A stretch of DNA of 64,000 nt, taken from Paraspadella gotoi (Eukaryota; Chaetognatha). The notes beneath the pieces were generated by a model. That model had not been told where the DNA came from, did no database searches, and saw nothing but the letters and a program-made list of their open reading frames with translations. Shown here piece after piece: positions 1 through 11,017 of this stretch (its first letter is position 1; each line of letters opens with the position of its first letter). Position numbers and translations under genes: made by a program. Location of the stretch: assembly GCA_051294375.1 (NCBI GenBank), contig CM119268.1, positions 20,601,266 to 20,665,265 of the forward strand, in the 5' to 3' direction.

Positions 1-151
1 GAGAGAGAGAGAGAGAGAGAATATAACGATATTCGTGAGAAAAAAAATATCGTTTTCGGTCTTTTCAAGTTGATCCTGCTTCATTTTTCATTTCGTTGCT
101 TTTTTCATCCTCTCTACTTCCTCTTCTTATTCCTCCTCCTCTTCCTCCTGC

Positions 152-993
152 TTTTTTTAGTCGGATCTGCTTATCGCAGATTCCGACTCTATAATTCACT
201 TGTTCGGTCCGTCGGGCATTCACTTAAATCATGTCAGAACATCGAATTATGATAAATTAAGCAAAAAAAAAAAATGTCTGTCTGTCCATCCGTCCGTCTG
301 TCTGTCTGTCTGTCCCACCTTTTCATTAAACTCCAATAATTCGTGATTGGAAGGATGGATTGGAATGAAATTTTATGTGTGGGTAAGAAAGTGTGTAATT
401 GAGCTGGATATAAAGTTTCGATGGAATCGTGCTAGTGGAAATTAGTTTAAATGGATTGATGATTGATTGATTGATTGATTGACCAAATTATACCAGTTGA
501 CCAAATTATTCAAGTGAACAAATTCTGCAAGTTGACCAAATTATGCCAGTTGATAAAATTATGTCAGTTGACCAAATTATGCCAGTTGACCAAATTATGC
601 CGGTTGACCAAATTATGCCAGATGAGCAAATTATGCCAGTTGACCAAATTATGCTAGTTGACCAAATTATGCCCGTTGACCAAATTATGCCAGTTTACCA
701 AATTATGCCAATTGACCAAATTATGCCAGTAGAGCAAATTATGTTAGTTGACTATATTATACCAGTTGACCAAATAATGCAACTTGATTAAATTGATAGA
801 TCAATTGATTTATAGATTTTTTCATAGATTTATTAAGAAGTCTGTTATTGATTTGTTATGTTATAATTTGTTATGATCTGTTAAGATCACAAATTACAAG
901 TCAGAAAAATTACTGTATTTATCATCAGATTAGCTTATTAACCGCTTAATTATCGTAGGCAAGATCCGACACTTGTTTTGCTCAAACTTGTTT
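152..993 (-). mobile_element. Family A hairpin-ended repeat, long copy
   Basis: On the minus strand this starts with a GTTTG/CAAAC hairpin near 975-993 and the motif GTCGGATCTTGCC. It ends at 158-195 with a stem in which GTCGGAATCTGC faces GCAGATCCGAC. The same two ends bracket copies near 3.6-3.96, 16.8-17.5, 33.6-34.35 and 58.6-59.3 kb. Internal landmarks shared with those copies are a GGAC/GTCC-rich run (279-315), an AATTCGATGTTCTGA block and a TCCATCGAAAC block. This copy is about 840 bp because an 18-bp array is expanded inside it. No coding capacity is seen, so it looks like a non-autonomous element. The class is not recognised. Confidence 0.6.
458..790. repeat. 18-bp minisatellite inside a family A copy
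   Basis: After a short GATT run, about 17 units of TTGACCAAATTATGCCAG follow with point variation. Because the unit is 18 bp, three frames stay open and give peptides such as MPVDQI repeated. This is a translation artefact and not a gene. Confidence 0.85.
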
Positions 994-1536
994 CTTTCTC
1001 TCTCTTTTTTTCTTTTCTTCTTTTCTTCTTCTTTCTCTTCTTTCTCTTCTCTTCGTCTTCTTTCTTTCTCTTCTCTTCTCTTCTCTTTTCTTCTCTTCTC
1101 TTATCTCTTCAGTCTTCACCGTTAAACTCTCAACCATTTTCGTTGTATTATTTTCACCACCTCATTTCTATCGTTGCCATTTACAGTCAATTTTATAAAG
1201 AAATCTGTCTGACCGACTATCTGTCCGTATGTCTGTATTTCTCTTTGTTTGCTTGTTTGCCTCGGTCTCTCTCTCTGTCTTTCCTCCATTTTTCAATCCC
1301 TATATTTCTCTTTTTTTCCTCTCTTTCTCTCCCTCTTTCTTGTTTTGTTCTATTGTCTCTTCAGACTTTCAAAGTTTCCCGCTTCTTTTCTCCCTCAAAA
1401 TCAGTTTGCATTTTATGCAAACATCAATTAATAAGAAAGCTCGTCTTCTACGAGGGTCATAATTGGCGCCAGCGAGAAAACCGCCGAGAATCAACTTTTT
1501 CTTTCAAATTTTTGTTTTTTTAGGAAAACCTTCACC

Positions 1537-1599
<63 letters not shown>

Positions 1600-2180
1600 T
1601 CATCTTCTCCCTCTCTCCCTCTCTCTCCCTCCCCCCGATTCATCCTCCCGAAAACGAGTGTCCTTTCATCCTGGATTATTCTCTTCGTCTCCAAAAAACC
1701 GAAAATCCGATTTTTCTGTCTTCAGAAAAGAAAAGAATTCATCATTCTCCTTCTCTTCGTCTTTTCTTCTTCCCCTCTGCTTCCTCCTTTTTTCTCCTTA
1801 TTTTTCCTCCTTTTTTCTCCTTATTTTTCTGTCTTCAGAAAAGAAAAGAATTCATGATTCTCCTCTTTTTCTTTTCTTCTTCCCCTCTGCTTCCTCCTTT
1901 TTTCTCCTTATTTTTCTCCTTTCTTCTTTTTGTACTCTTTCTTTTCTCCTTCTTTTACTCCCTTCGCTTTCCCTTTTTACCTTCCTTTTTTCCCTTATTT
2001 TCTCTCTTTTTTCTTCCTTTTTCTTCTCCTTTTTCTCCACTTCTTTTTATTATTTTTCTAAAACTTTAAATTCTCTTTTTTTTTGGGTGGGAGAGAAGAC
2101 TTTTGATATTTTAAGCTTATATACTTACTTTTCTTCTTCTTTCTTCTTCTTCATTATTTTTACATTTTTTCTTTTCTAAT
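994..2180. repeat. Pyrimidine-rich low-complexity tract
   Basis: Nearly all C and T on the + strand, with a pure (CT)n run at about 1543-1588. The long frames in it are F/L/S-rich on + and K/R/E-rich on -, as expected from strand bias. No exon or RNA gene is recognised. Confidence 0.8.
1711..1930. repeat. ~113-bp tandem duplication
   Basis: The motif TTTTTCTGTCTTCAGAAAAG occurs at 1711 and again near 1825, followed both times by the same EcoRI-containing AAAGAATTCAT block and the same CCCCTCTGCTTCC block. Confidence 0.75.
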
Positions 2181-3119
2181 TCTCTTTCTACTTCTCTTCC
2201 ATTGACTCCCTCCGATTTGTTCATATTCTTACAAAAAAACATTTCTTCCTGGTTGCGCGTCGAGTAAAAAAAAAAGAAAAAAAGAAAAAGAAAAGAAAAA
2301 AGAAAAAGAAAAGAAAAAAAGAAAAAGAAAAGAAAAAAGGATTGTATTCTTGAGGAGGTTTTATCACTTGTTTCTCCCTCGAGAGCAAAAAGGAAAGTCA
2401 GATTTTTAGGCGGGAGAAATGAAAGACGAGTAAACTCTAGTATAAAAAAATGCGATGTTGGTTATTAGAGAAACGTGAGTTTGTACAATGCGAGGTGGGT
2501 CAGGGATCAATGCGGTTTCGCTATGAATCTTCAGTAGTCGCCTCTCTGTCTATTCGTTATCGACGGAAAAATTAAATCTAAATACAATAAAATATATTGA
2601 AGTCCTTTTGGTTCTCGCAAGACGTTGGGGTTCGCAATGTTGCAAATACTCAACAGTTTGTTTGCATTCTGTGCAAATAATTTATTATCATTAATGCAAA
2701 TCTCTTTTAAAACAGGGTTACGACAAACGAGGGAGAGGCGTTTTCAATCTCATAACAATTTTATGAATCGGAGTCGTTTTTAATATCAAGCAAGAAAGTA
2801 AGTTGTTAATAGAATAGAATGTAAGTTGTTAATAGAATAGAATCTTAGTAAAGAATGAAAAACGAAAGCATAAAGAATTCCACAGAGGAGATATTGATAA
2901 GTTTTGACCCTACTCTAGTGAGGATGACTTACCTAACTGACCACGATCCCCACTTACCCACGAAAAAAGACTTTTCCCTCTTTTCCTTCGTCATGTCATC
3001 TTCTTTATTCCCTCATATCGAGATTCAAGAGAAGTGGAAATGAGTGGAAATGAAAATAACAAAAGTCATATTTACTTGAATTATTTTTACTCATAATTAT
3101 TATATTGATTACAAATTGG
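2181..3119. other. Intergenic stretch, no gene seen
   Basis: Contains an A/G-rich run (2265-2338) and a 21-bp duplication around 2795-2845 (AAGTTGTTAATAGAATAGAA twice). Nothing else is recognised. Confidence 0.6.
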
Positions 3120-3592
3120 ATATATAAATTGAAATGAAATTTTGTGTGTGGATAGGAAAGTATGTGGTTAAACTGGATATAAATTTTTGATGGAATCGTA
3201 GGAGCGGAAAAGAGTTTAAATTAGAAAAACAAAAGATAAATTTATTTGAATTTTTCAAAGTTTCCCTCTCTCTATCTTTCTCTGATTGATTGATAGATTG
3301 ATTGATTGATTAATTGATTGATTGATTGATTGATTGATAAAATTCTGAAAGTTGAACAAATTCTGCAAGTTGACCAATTTATGCCAGTTGATAAAATTAT
3401 GCCAGTAGACAAAATTGATTCATAATTTTTTTTCTTATATTTATTAAGAAGTCTGTTATGAATTGTTATGTTACGATTTGTTAAGAAATTGAAATTAAAA
3501 GTCAGAAAAGATTACTGTGAATTATCATCGGATTAGCTTATTACCGATTGATTATGGTAGGCAGATCCGACATTGTTTGCTCAAACTTGTTT
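3120..3592 (-). mobile_element. Family A repeat, end-truncated copy
   Basis: Carries the shared blocks around AAATTTTGTGTGTGGATAGG and GATGGAATCGT, a short version of the 18-bp array (3340-3410), and the terminal GGCAGATCCGACATTGTTTG followed by CTCAAACTTGTTT. The end with the GTCGG...CCGAC hairpin is missing. Confidence 0.55.
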
Positions 3593-3620
3593 CACATATA
3601 GTTTTGACTGGGGCTTATAA

Positions 3621-3960
3621 TTTTTTAGTCGGATCTGGTTTCAGCAGATCCCAACTCTATATGGAACTTGATGCAATTTAAAGAAATTATGCAAGTTGAA
3701 AAAAAAGATGCAAGTTAAAAAAAATGATGCAAGTTAAAAAAATGATGCGAATTGTAATAATAATGCAAATTCAAAAAATGATGTGAGTTGAAAAAAAGAT
3801 GCGAGTGGAAAAAATGATGCGAGTTGAAAAAATGATGCGATTTTAAAAAAATGATGCGAGTTAAAAAAATTTGTAAAAAATATTGTGATTTATCATCTGA
3901 TTATCTGATTACCGCTTAATTATCGTAGGCAGTTCCGACATTGTTTGCTCAAACTTGTTT
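3621..3960 (-). mobile_element. Family A repeat, short copy with both ends
   Basis: Begins with TAGTCGGATCTGG and a facing CAGATCCCAAC, and ends with GTAGGCAGTTCCGACATTG plus CTCAAACTTGTTT. The centre is almost entirely an 18-bp array, so the usual internal blocks have been lost. Confidence 0.6.
3664..3875. repeat. 18-bp minisatellite, second array type
   Basis: About 11 units close to GATGCGAGTTGAAAAAAT. The period equals that of the array at 458-790, and it sits in the same place inside a family A copy, but the unit sequence differs. Confidence 0.75.
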
Positions 3961-4139
3961 TTTTACGTTTTAGTTTAGTTCATGTTGTTTTTTTCAAAAG
4001 AGATTTATGGATGGAACTGATTTTACACAACTTACATTTGTAGTCTCATGAGTAAGGATTGAGTGTTGCCTTTAATCAGGATTACAAAACGATTGCATCC
4101 CGAAAAAGTAAGAAAAGAAATATTTGAAGGTCGGTTTAG

Positions 4140-4140
4140 T

Positions 4141-4216
<76 letters not shown>

Positions 4217-4268
4217 TATTTCTTTCTTTCTTTCTTTCTTTTTTTCTTTCTTTCTTTCTTTCTTTCTT
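4140..4268. repeat. (CTTT)n microsatellite
   Basis: About 32 tetranucleotide units with rare substitutions. The open frames on both strands here are repeat translations. Confidence 0.95.
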
Positions 4269-4462
4269 CCCCTCCATTCGGGGTTGGGTTTTTGCTCTTA
4301 TTTTACTGTGAAAATAAATCATCGTTGTTTCAGACATTTTTTACGCGAAGAAAAAATATTTATTTTTTTTATTTCAATTTTTTATGTCTTGTTTGACGTA
4401 GAAAAGAAAAAAAAGAAATCTTCTAGAAATCTCTTATGCCATTTGCTCGATCCAGTTTTGTC

Positions 4463-4465
<3 letters not shown>

Positions 4466-4510
<45 letters not shown>

Positions 4511-4662
4511 TATATATATATATCCAGTCTTTTCATCAGAGAGAATAATTGAGAAAGAGAAAGAGAAAGAGAAAGAGAAAGGAGAAAAAGAAAATTCACG
4601 ATTAGCGGTTAAGAACTTACTTAACTTACTTAACTTACTTAACTTACTTAACTTACTTAACT
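4466..4662. repeat. (GA)n, (TA)n, (GAAA)n and 9-bp TTACTTAAC arrays
   Basis: Consecutive simple repeats: GA 4466-4510, TA 4510-4522, GAAAGA 4552-4582, and about five units of TTACTTAAC at 4616-4662. Confidence 0.85.
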
Positions 4663-5202
4663 CTAACATGAAATAAGAAACATGAAAAAAACGTTAAAAG
4701 AAGAAAGAAAATAAAAAGGAAATAAAAAGAAGAAAACAAAAAGAATCGATTAATATTTCTCCTCTATCGACAAGAGAGAAAAAAAGGAAAACCGATATAT
4801 TATATTATATATTGAATGTATAGAGTGAGAAGAAAGAAAAATAACGAGAGAAGTTTTATAGAAAAAGGAATTTAATAAATACTGAAAGAAATAAAAAAAA
4901 AATTAAATTTAAGACTTGAAAGAGAAGATTCATCGGAAATGGAAAGGTGAGATCAGGTGAGAATATATATATTGTTTAACGTATTATCAACAAGAGTTAT
5001 TTACTAAAATGACATTTTAAGGCCCTCAGTTTGAAACATTGCTACTAATTTAAAATATTTTTATTAATGTAAAAATTCAGAAAAAAAAGGTTGACGACAG
5101 AGAAAATTGAAAAAAAGGAGGAAGTCGTGAAATAAATCATTAGCAGAAAAACAATCAACGAGAGTTGGAAAGAGATAAAATAGCAATAACTTGGAGGCAG
5201 GG

Positions 5203-5206
<4 letters not shown>

Positions 5207-5259
<53 letters not shown>
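5207..5259. repeat. (GA)n microsatellite
   Basis: About 26 uninterrupted GA units in an otherwise unannotated A-rich stretch (4663-5522) where no gene is seen. Confidence 0.9.
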
Positions 5260-5264
<5 letters not shown>

Positions 5265-5573
5265 GAAACAATTTTATTGGCTTCACTCGGAAATAAAATG
5301 TCAATTAATGCCAAGTATGAAGCGAATTGAAATTAAATCTGTTTATTCTATAACGACATAAAGCAATACAAGTTTTCTGGTTTAACATGAGGACGCTGCT
5401 TGTTCCATTTTTCTTTTAGAATAAATTACATTTTGTTGTTAAATTAATTTTTACGTTTTAAATGAAAGATCTAATTTAAATTAATTGTGGTAATAACCTT
5501 TCTTTTTTCGTTGTTATATGTATTGAGGCAAAATGGTTTTAGTTCACAACGAATTTTATTTTTCATAGAAAAC

Positions 5574-5609
5574 GTACATGTTTCGGCTTTGGATGCAAGC
5601 CTTCTTCAG
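5574..5609 (-). ncRNA. Hammerhead-like ribozyme motif (left arm)
   Basis: Read on the minus strand: CTGAAGA, one extra A, stem GGCTT with a 7-nt loop and AAGCC, then GAAAC and ATGTAC. CTGAAGA fits the CUGANGA box and GAAAC the conserved GAAA box. The extra A and the GUA-type site make the core imperfect, so catalytic activity is doubtful. Confidence 0.45.
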
Positions 5610-5651
5610 CGTAAAAAAAAAACTGTCCAAAATTTCACAAATCATTTGATG

Positions 5652-5687
5652 CTGAAAAAGGCTTGCTTCCAAAGCCGAAACATGTAC
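5652..5687 (+). ncRNA. Hammerhead-like ribozyme motif (right arm)
   Basis: Mirror copy of the left-arm motif. The first box reads CTGAAAA, so the G expected in CUGANGA is lost. The stem GGCTT/AAGCC and the GAAAC box are kept. Probably inactive. Confidence 0.4.
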
Positions 5688-5844
5688 GTTTTCTATGAAA
5701 AATAAAATTAGTTGTGAACTAAAACCATTTTGCCTCAAATTAAACAATTTAAAAAGTTTGGTTTAAACTACTGCTGTGCGTTTGTCGTGCAAAAGTTTCG
5801 GGCAAACGGTTGAACGCAATCGGGTGAAGGAAAGCAGCAATCGA

Positions 5845-5935
5845 GTGAAGGGCAGCGGTTAAGGGCAGCGATTAAGGGCAGCGGTTAAGGGCAGCGGTTA
5901 AGGGCAGCGATTAAAGGCAGCAGTTCAGGGCAGAA
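5845..5935. repeat. 13-bp minisatellite
   Basis: About seven units of GGGCAGCGGTTAA with GATT/GTT variants. Confidence 0.8.
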
Positions 5936-6030
5936 ATTTGAGGCCAAATTGATTGGTGGAAATCGACGCTGACATTTTACGCTGTATGAACCCAGCAAAG
6001 TTGAGGGCAAGAATGCGAAGAGCTTGGGTG

Positions 6031-6040
6031 AGAGAGAGAC

Positions 6041-6111
<71 letters not shown>
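6031..6111. repeat. (GA)n microsatellite
   Basis: Interrupted GA run. The overlapping open frames on both strands consist of its translation. Confidence 0.9.
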
Positions 6112-6369
6112 TAAAGAATGAGATAGTAGGCGAAATAAGCGACAAACAGCTAACACAAAAGGAAGAAAAAGAAGAAAACGTTATGAAGCATAACAACAGC
6201 CTTATTATAATTATCAAGATTAGCGATTACATTATCATTATTATCATTATTGAGGATTTTACCGTAACGCCGTGAGCGAGCTAGTGTTTTCTGACTTGCT
6301 ATTTATTTATAGAGATTCGAAGAATGTAAATTTAGTAATATTTATTGTAGTAGACATAACATGAGCGTG

Positions 6370-6442
6370 AGACGTGAAGCAAGTAGAAGGGAGACATAAA
6401 GCAAGTCGAAGGGAGACATAAAGCAAGTCGAAGGGAGACTAT
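6370..6442. repeat. 23-bp tandem repeat, three units
   Basis: Three copies of a unit built around GGGAGACATAAAGCAAGTCG. The rest of 6112-6984 shows no gene, only a (GTC)n run at 6807-6836. Confidence 0.75.
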
Positions 6443-6805
6443 TTCTAAAGATACAAAAAAAAAGAACTTATTAAAAATAGTCAACTTTAAGCTTAACCAT
6501 AAAATTACAAAATATCATTTTAAATGCTTACCGACTGTCACGAATCATTGGTAACTTATCCTCTTAGTTTTAGGTAAGTACATCTCTTTTATATCTTTTA
6601 TATCATAAGGACTAACCAATCAGAGAGCGACTTTTAAAATACTTGATCAATCAGATACTTCGTAAGCAACAAAAATACGAATTCAATAATAAAAAGGGCA
6701 TCAAACAACCGAGAGACTATCTCGTAACAAATAAAAATTTAACAATCATTATTACCCTCATCATTAACTTCTACCGTGTCATCATTACCGTCTTCATCGG
6801 AACCA

Positions 6806-6836
<31 letters not shown>

Positions 6837-6984
6837 TACCATCCATTTTTTTTCTCCTCTCGTCTCAGCCTCTTTATGTACGCCTACCGCTCCGTCCCAG
6901 CGATGAATCTCACAGACGAGCAACTGAACTTCCGTTGATAAATCTATTGGTTCTCCGCTGAAAAAAGGGGACTCTCTCTCTTTT

Positions 6985-7184
6985 CAATCCACATTATTTC
7001 TCTCTCTCCTCTCTCTCTCTCTCTCTCTTTCTCTTTATTTCTTTCTCTCAGCCTTTCTTTCTCTCACCCTTCTTATTCATATCTCTCGCTCTCAATCTTT
7101 GTCTCTCTCTCTTTCTCCGACTTCTTCCCTTTCCTTTTCCCTCAGTGACAACAATGACCTTAAAAACCGGATCCGAAAAAGAGA

Positions 7185-7215
<31 letters not shown>

Positions 7216-7216
7216 T
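6985..7216. repeat. (CT)n and (GA)n low-complexity block
   Basis: CT-rich 6985-7125 and GA 7191-7216. The following 7217-7780 is A/T-rich with no gene recognised. Confidence 0.8.
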
Positions 7217-7847
7217 TCGAATTCCCGGAAAGGCCGTTTTCGGATTTTCCGGTAAAGCGAGAGGCGAGAGGCGAATTATCGGCCGAGACTTTTATCGCTT
7301 CTCCGGTTCATTCGCTTCATTGCTTCGTCTCTTCATTGTTAATAGACAATAATTATAAGTTTTAACTTTAAAAATGTATATAAAATTATTAACGAAGTTT
7401 TTTCTTTCGCCGTCATTGGTGGAGAATTATTTAAACAAGTTAAACAAACATTATTAAAATTCATATTTATGACATTACATTTAACCATTTTTACCCCAAG
7501 GACCCGATACTAACCATTTTTTATATTTTTTTCTTTAACAGATTTTCAATTTGAATCGCGAATCCATGAAGACAAATCGACTCCGATGATGATGTATTTT
7601 TTGGAGAAAAAAAGAACAAACATTCAAAATGAACTAAAATAACCAAAATGGAAAAAAGAATCAAATGGAAAAAATGAGAAAATGGTGAAATTCACAGAAA
7701 AAAAGAAATAAAAAAGTGAAAAGGAAAATAATGTGAAAAAGTGAAACTGGAAAAGGAAATCAAGAAATGATAAAGTGACTGTCGCAGTTCAGTTTTATAT
7801 ACGCGTTTCATTTCGAATTATATTCGAAAAACGGTCATTATCGCTTT

Positions 7848-8095
7848 TTTCGACGTCGTCTTCGTCGCTATCGTCGTCATCGTCGCTATCGTCGTCATCG
7901 TCGCTATCGTCGCTATCGTCGTCATCGGCGTCGTCGTTCGACATAAACGATCGTTTGAAGTGAAAAGTTATTTTTGGAAGAATCATTGGGAAAAGTAAAG
8001 ATGATAGAGAGAGAGAGTAGAGAGAGAGAGAGAAGAGAGAGGAGAGAGAGAGAGAGAGAGAAGAGACGAGAGAGAGAGAAGAGATAGAGAGAGGA
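7848..8095. repeat. (TCG)n-type array and (GA)n block
   Basis: A trinucleotide array of CGTCGTCATCGTCGCTATCG type runs to 7940 and a GA block spans 8007-8095. A short duplication (GAATCATTGGAAAAGTAAAG-like) flanks the GA block at 7980 and 8097. Confidence 0.8.
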
Positions 8096-8394
8096 AGAAT
8101 CATTGGAAAAGTAAAGATGATATATATAAATAATATTAACGAAAAACAACCAGAAACGAAAAAATTAATTCGTGTTGCTTCTCTTTCTGTTTTTACTTAA
8201 ATCTTCGACTCCAAAAAAAAAAAAGAAAAAAAGAAAAAAAAGAAATCAAAATTCAAATTTTAAAAATTTTCAAAATCATCGACCAAAAAAATCCTTTGCA
8301 GTCACTCAAAAATGATGCTGAAGAGATTTCCTGAAAAATTTCCTTTCCTGCATTCAAGAATATTAATAATTTTTATTATTTTTAAAGAATAATA

Positions 8395-8830
8395 TACATG
8401 TATCATGAAATTGGTACAACCGTACAACATATATGAAAATTATCCATTCGTTTATTAAATCAGCTATCTTGCCCCTGACTTTCGAGAGGCTTTGGTGGTT
8501 TAAGGCCTCTATCAATACATCACCTCGTCTCTTCGGAGGCGTGGGTTCGAATCCCACCCCTGCCACCACATTTAAGTAAGTAGAAAGGGATTTCAACATG
8601 ATACCAAAGTGGAATTTATTTCAATTTATGAACAAGTGTAAGACGGTGTCAGAATTTGAGACAGAGTGAATCAGTACAAAAATGGTCAGTATTTTTATAC
8701 AGGGAAATCAAATCATCGACACGGGCTGGTTTTCCCGATGGCATGAAGCCTATCTTGTGATTGGTGGCTTCACTTATTGGTTCGTCCAATGAGAGGGCAG
8801 AATCCGGCTTCCGGCGGATTGTGGGTAAAG
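8395..8830 (+). mobile_element. tRNA-derived composite repeat, full-length copy
   Basis: Contains an A-box-like segment (GGTGGTTTAAGGC near 8500), a perfect Pol III B box within GTGGGTTCGAATCCCAC at 8541-8557 and a CTGCCACCA end, so a tRNA 3' half of Ser/Leu type. A 90-bp head (AAATTGGTACAACC onward) is shared with 51225-51345 and 55828-55950. The body after the B box is shared with 52545-52830. The anticodon arm is not tRNA-like, so this is not a functional tRNA gene. Read in reverse, the body has TATAAAAA and AATAAA motifs before the tRNA complement, so an LTR with an unusually long primer-binding match is a weaker alternative. Confidence 0.55.
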
Positions 8831-8936
8831 CAAAACATATCACATTCTATTTTAGTTGTAACGAATAAATTAATACGGTATCCCTCTGACGTTGGCTGGC
8901 CGATCGGAGAAGCGACAAGAGAAGTATACGTGAAAA

Positions 8937-9060
<124 letters not shown>

Positions 9061-9116
9061 ACAAAATTTATGTTGACGTCATCATCTTCTCGGATTTTAA
9101 AGAAACCGACAAAAGT

Positions 9117-9172
9117 TCGACGAGGACAAGTCGAAACATGTCCGTTTTTAATAAAAACAAATTCGTTGAAGA
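9117..9172 (+). ncRNA. Decayed hammerhead-like motif, second locus
   Basis: Reads TCGACGA, GGAC-AA-GTC, GAAAC, ATGTCC, then a downstream AAATTCGTTG block also found beside the 5.5-kb motif. ATGTC supplies a GUC cleavage-type triplet. The first box differs from CUGANGA and stem II is short by one pair. Single copy, not inverted. Confidence 0.35.
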
Positions 9173-9427
9173 AGCAATTTTCAAACTATTTCTTAGACGA
9201 GGATGGCAAAATCTTACCCAAACGGAAATAAATGCTAACTAATTCATGGATTAATTTATACTCTAGACTTTTTTTGAATATGAGCATATAGGACATAAAA
9301 TATGCAACAATAGAATACAAACGAACTGAAATGTAGATGTCCATTTTTAGTTGTGGTTTCGTCTTTTCAACGACACTAAACGTCAAAAAAACATCTTTTC
9401 TTGTAGCATCTTTACGCGATTTTATTC

Positions 9428-9429
<2 letters not shown>

Positions 9430-9468
<39 letters not shown>
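9430..9468. repeat. (CT)n microsatellite
   Basis: About 19 CT units. 9173-10028 otherwise shows no gene. Confidence 0.9.
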
Positions 9469-9469
<1 letters not shown>

Positions 9470-10028
9470 AGACGATGGTGCAGGAATGAGAAAAAATGAA
9501 GGAAATTCACGAGAAAAAGTGAGACTTGTGATGAATGATGAAAAAGTATGAGAAAGAAAAATCACTTTTTCGCCTAAACGCAACAAATTTAAAAAAAAGT
9601 AATAAAAAGAAAAGAAAGAAAGAAAGAACAAAAAAGAAGACTGAAGGGATGTATTTATCTAAGGTTGGGCTCTAACTACGCTCTCGTCAGGGAAAAGAGG
9701 TATGTATGGTAAGAAATATATTGGTAATATATAAACAGGTATAAAAAAGGGAGCAAGGGTACATAAAAGGGGGAGAGGGGAGAATGAAGGCTTGAGGACC
9801 CCGAGACCGAGAGAGAGAAGTTGTAATGTCGATCCCCACGACCCGTGACTCGGGGATGAGGAGGAGGGGACGACGAGGGGAGGAGGAGGGAGAGACGTTG
9901 AAAGGGGGAAGAGAAGACCCAGGGGAGAGAAAGGTCCTGGCGGTAGGGGAAGACTCTATCCTGGAAGAAAAAAGAAAAAAGTAGAAGAAAGAAAAGAAAA
10001 GAGAATCATAGAGTGGAATTATAAATAA

Positions 10029-10117
10029 AAAAAAAGAAAAGAAAAGAAAAGAAAAGAAAAGAAAAGAAAAGAAAAGAAAAGAAAAGAAAAGAAAAGAAAA
10101 GAAAAGAAAAGAAAAGA
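10029..10117. repeat. (AAAAG)n microsatellite
   Basis: About 17 pentanucleotide units, bracketed by a duplicated flank (ATCATAGAGT, GAATTATAAATAAA-like) at about 10005 and 10120. Confidence 0.9.
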
Positions 10118-10670
10118 GGATCATAGAGTCGAATTATAAATCAAAAAGTCCCGCGGCTACGACCCACATAAACTACAGATAGAAAAATTGGCCGAGAGAC
10201 AAACAAAAATGCAAAAGGGCGGGAAAAATCACCTTTTCATTTTTTGTAATGTATTAACTAAAGTTAGGCGCCATTTTTTTGTTCATTGTGTTATAAGTTT
10301 AAGCAATCTTGTTACTTGAAAATGTAAAAAGTGAATGTAAATGTAAGATAATTATTAATTTTCATTTAATAAAGGAAAGAATTAAAAAATGATATTAAAT
10401 GCTAAGTCAATCCCATTTTCTCATCATTCGCTATTTTCCTTCATCAAAAATGGATGCTCTTTTGTTTTTTGACCCCAACTTCGAAAGCGACTTCTGGCGG
10501 AGAATTGGATAAAAAACGACAACAACAACAAGTGAATCTTTTATTGTGGAAAGAATCAACAAGATTAAACTAAAAGTAATTAATGAATGAATAAGAATAA
10601 GAATTTAAAGTTATATTCAAAAGTTAGTAGAATTTAAAATATCATCAAAAGATCATCCTGTATCAATAAA

Positions 10671-10672
10671 AT

Positions 10673-10730
<58 letters not shown>

Positions 10731-10832
10731 GCATCATCATCATCATTATCATTATTATCATCATCATCAGCATCTTTATCATAAACATCAACTTCATCAT
10801 CATCATTATCATTATTATCATCATCATCATCG
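10671..10832. repeat. (ATC)n array
   Basis: Two to three blocks of ATC trinucleotides with ATT variants. The poly-Asp frame on the minus strand is its translation. Confidence 0.9.
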
Positions 10833-10981
10833 TTATGACAACCTCGCATGAAAATTGACCTCTAAGAAAAACTCGCCAAATTTATGACGCGTCTTTTTGA
10901 CCAATAAAAATCACCAAAGAAAATTAACTCTTCAGTCCCTTCAGAAAAAAAAATCTACGATTTCTTGGATCTGAGACGGAT

Positions 10982-10984
<3 letters not shown>

Positions 10985-11017
<33 letters not shown>

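Larger units (their letters stand above)
5523..5738. mobile_element. 88-bp-armed inverted repeat, probable Penelope-like remnant
   Basis: Arms 5523-5610 and 5651-5738 are reverse complements with three mismatches in 88 bp, separated by a 40-bp A-rich spacer. Each arm carries a hammerhead-ribozyme-like core. Such cores are known from the flanking repeats of Penelope-like retroelements and from retrozymes. No reverse transcriptase or GIY-YIG frame is present, so this would be a fold-back relic of repeat ends and not an active element. Confidence 0.55.

Noticed and set aside
458-790. CRISPR-like array
   Set aside because: Units are contiguous without spacers and the sequence is eukaryotic.
543-791. 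MPVDQI-repeat protein frame
   Set aside because: It is an 18-bp DNA array inside a noncoding repeat. Three frames are open for the same reason.
1463-2179. 238-codon frame in a CT-rich tract, and many similar Ser/Leu, Arg/Glu, Phe/Leu frames throughout
   Set aside because: They are translations of microsatellites and strand-biased low-complexity DNA, open in several frames on both strands, with no domain or conserved splice structure.
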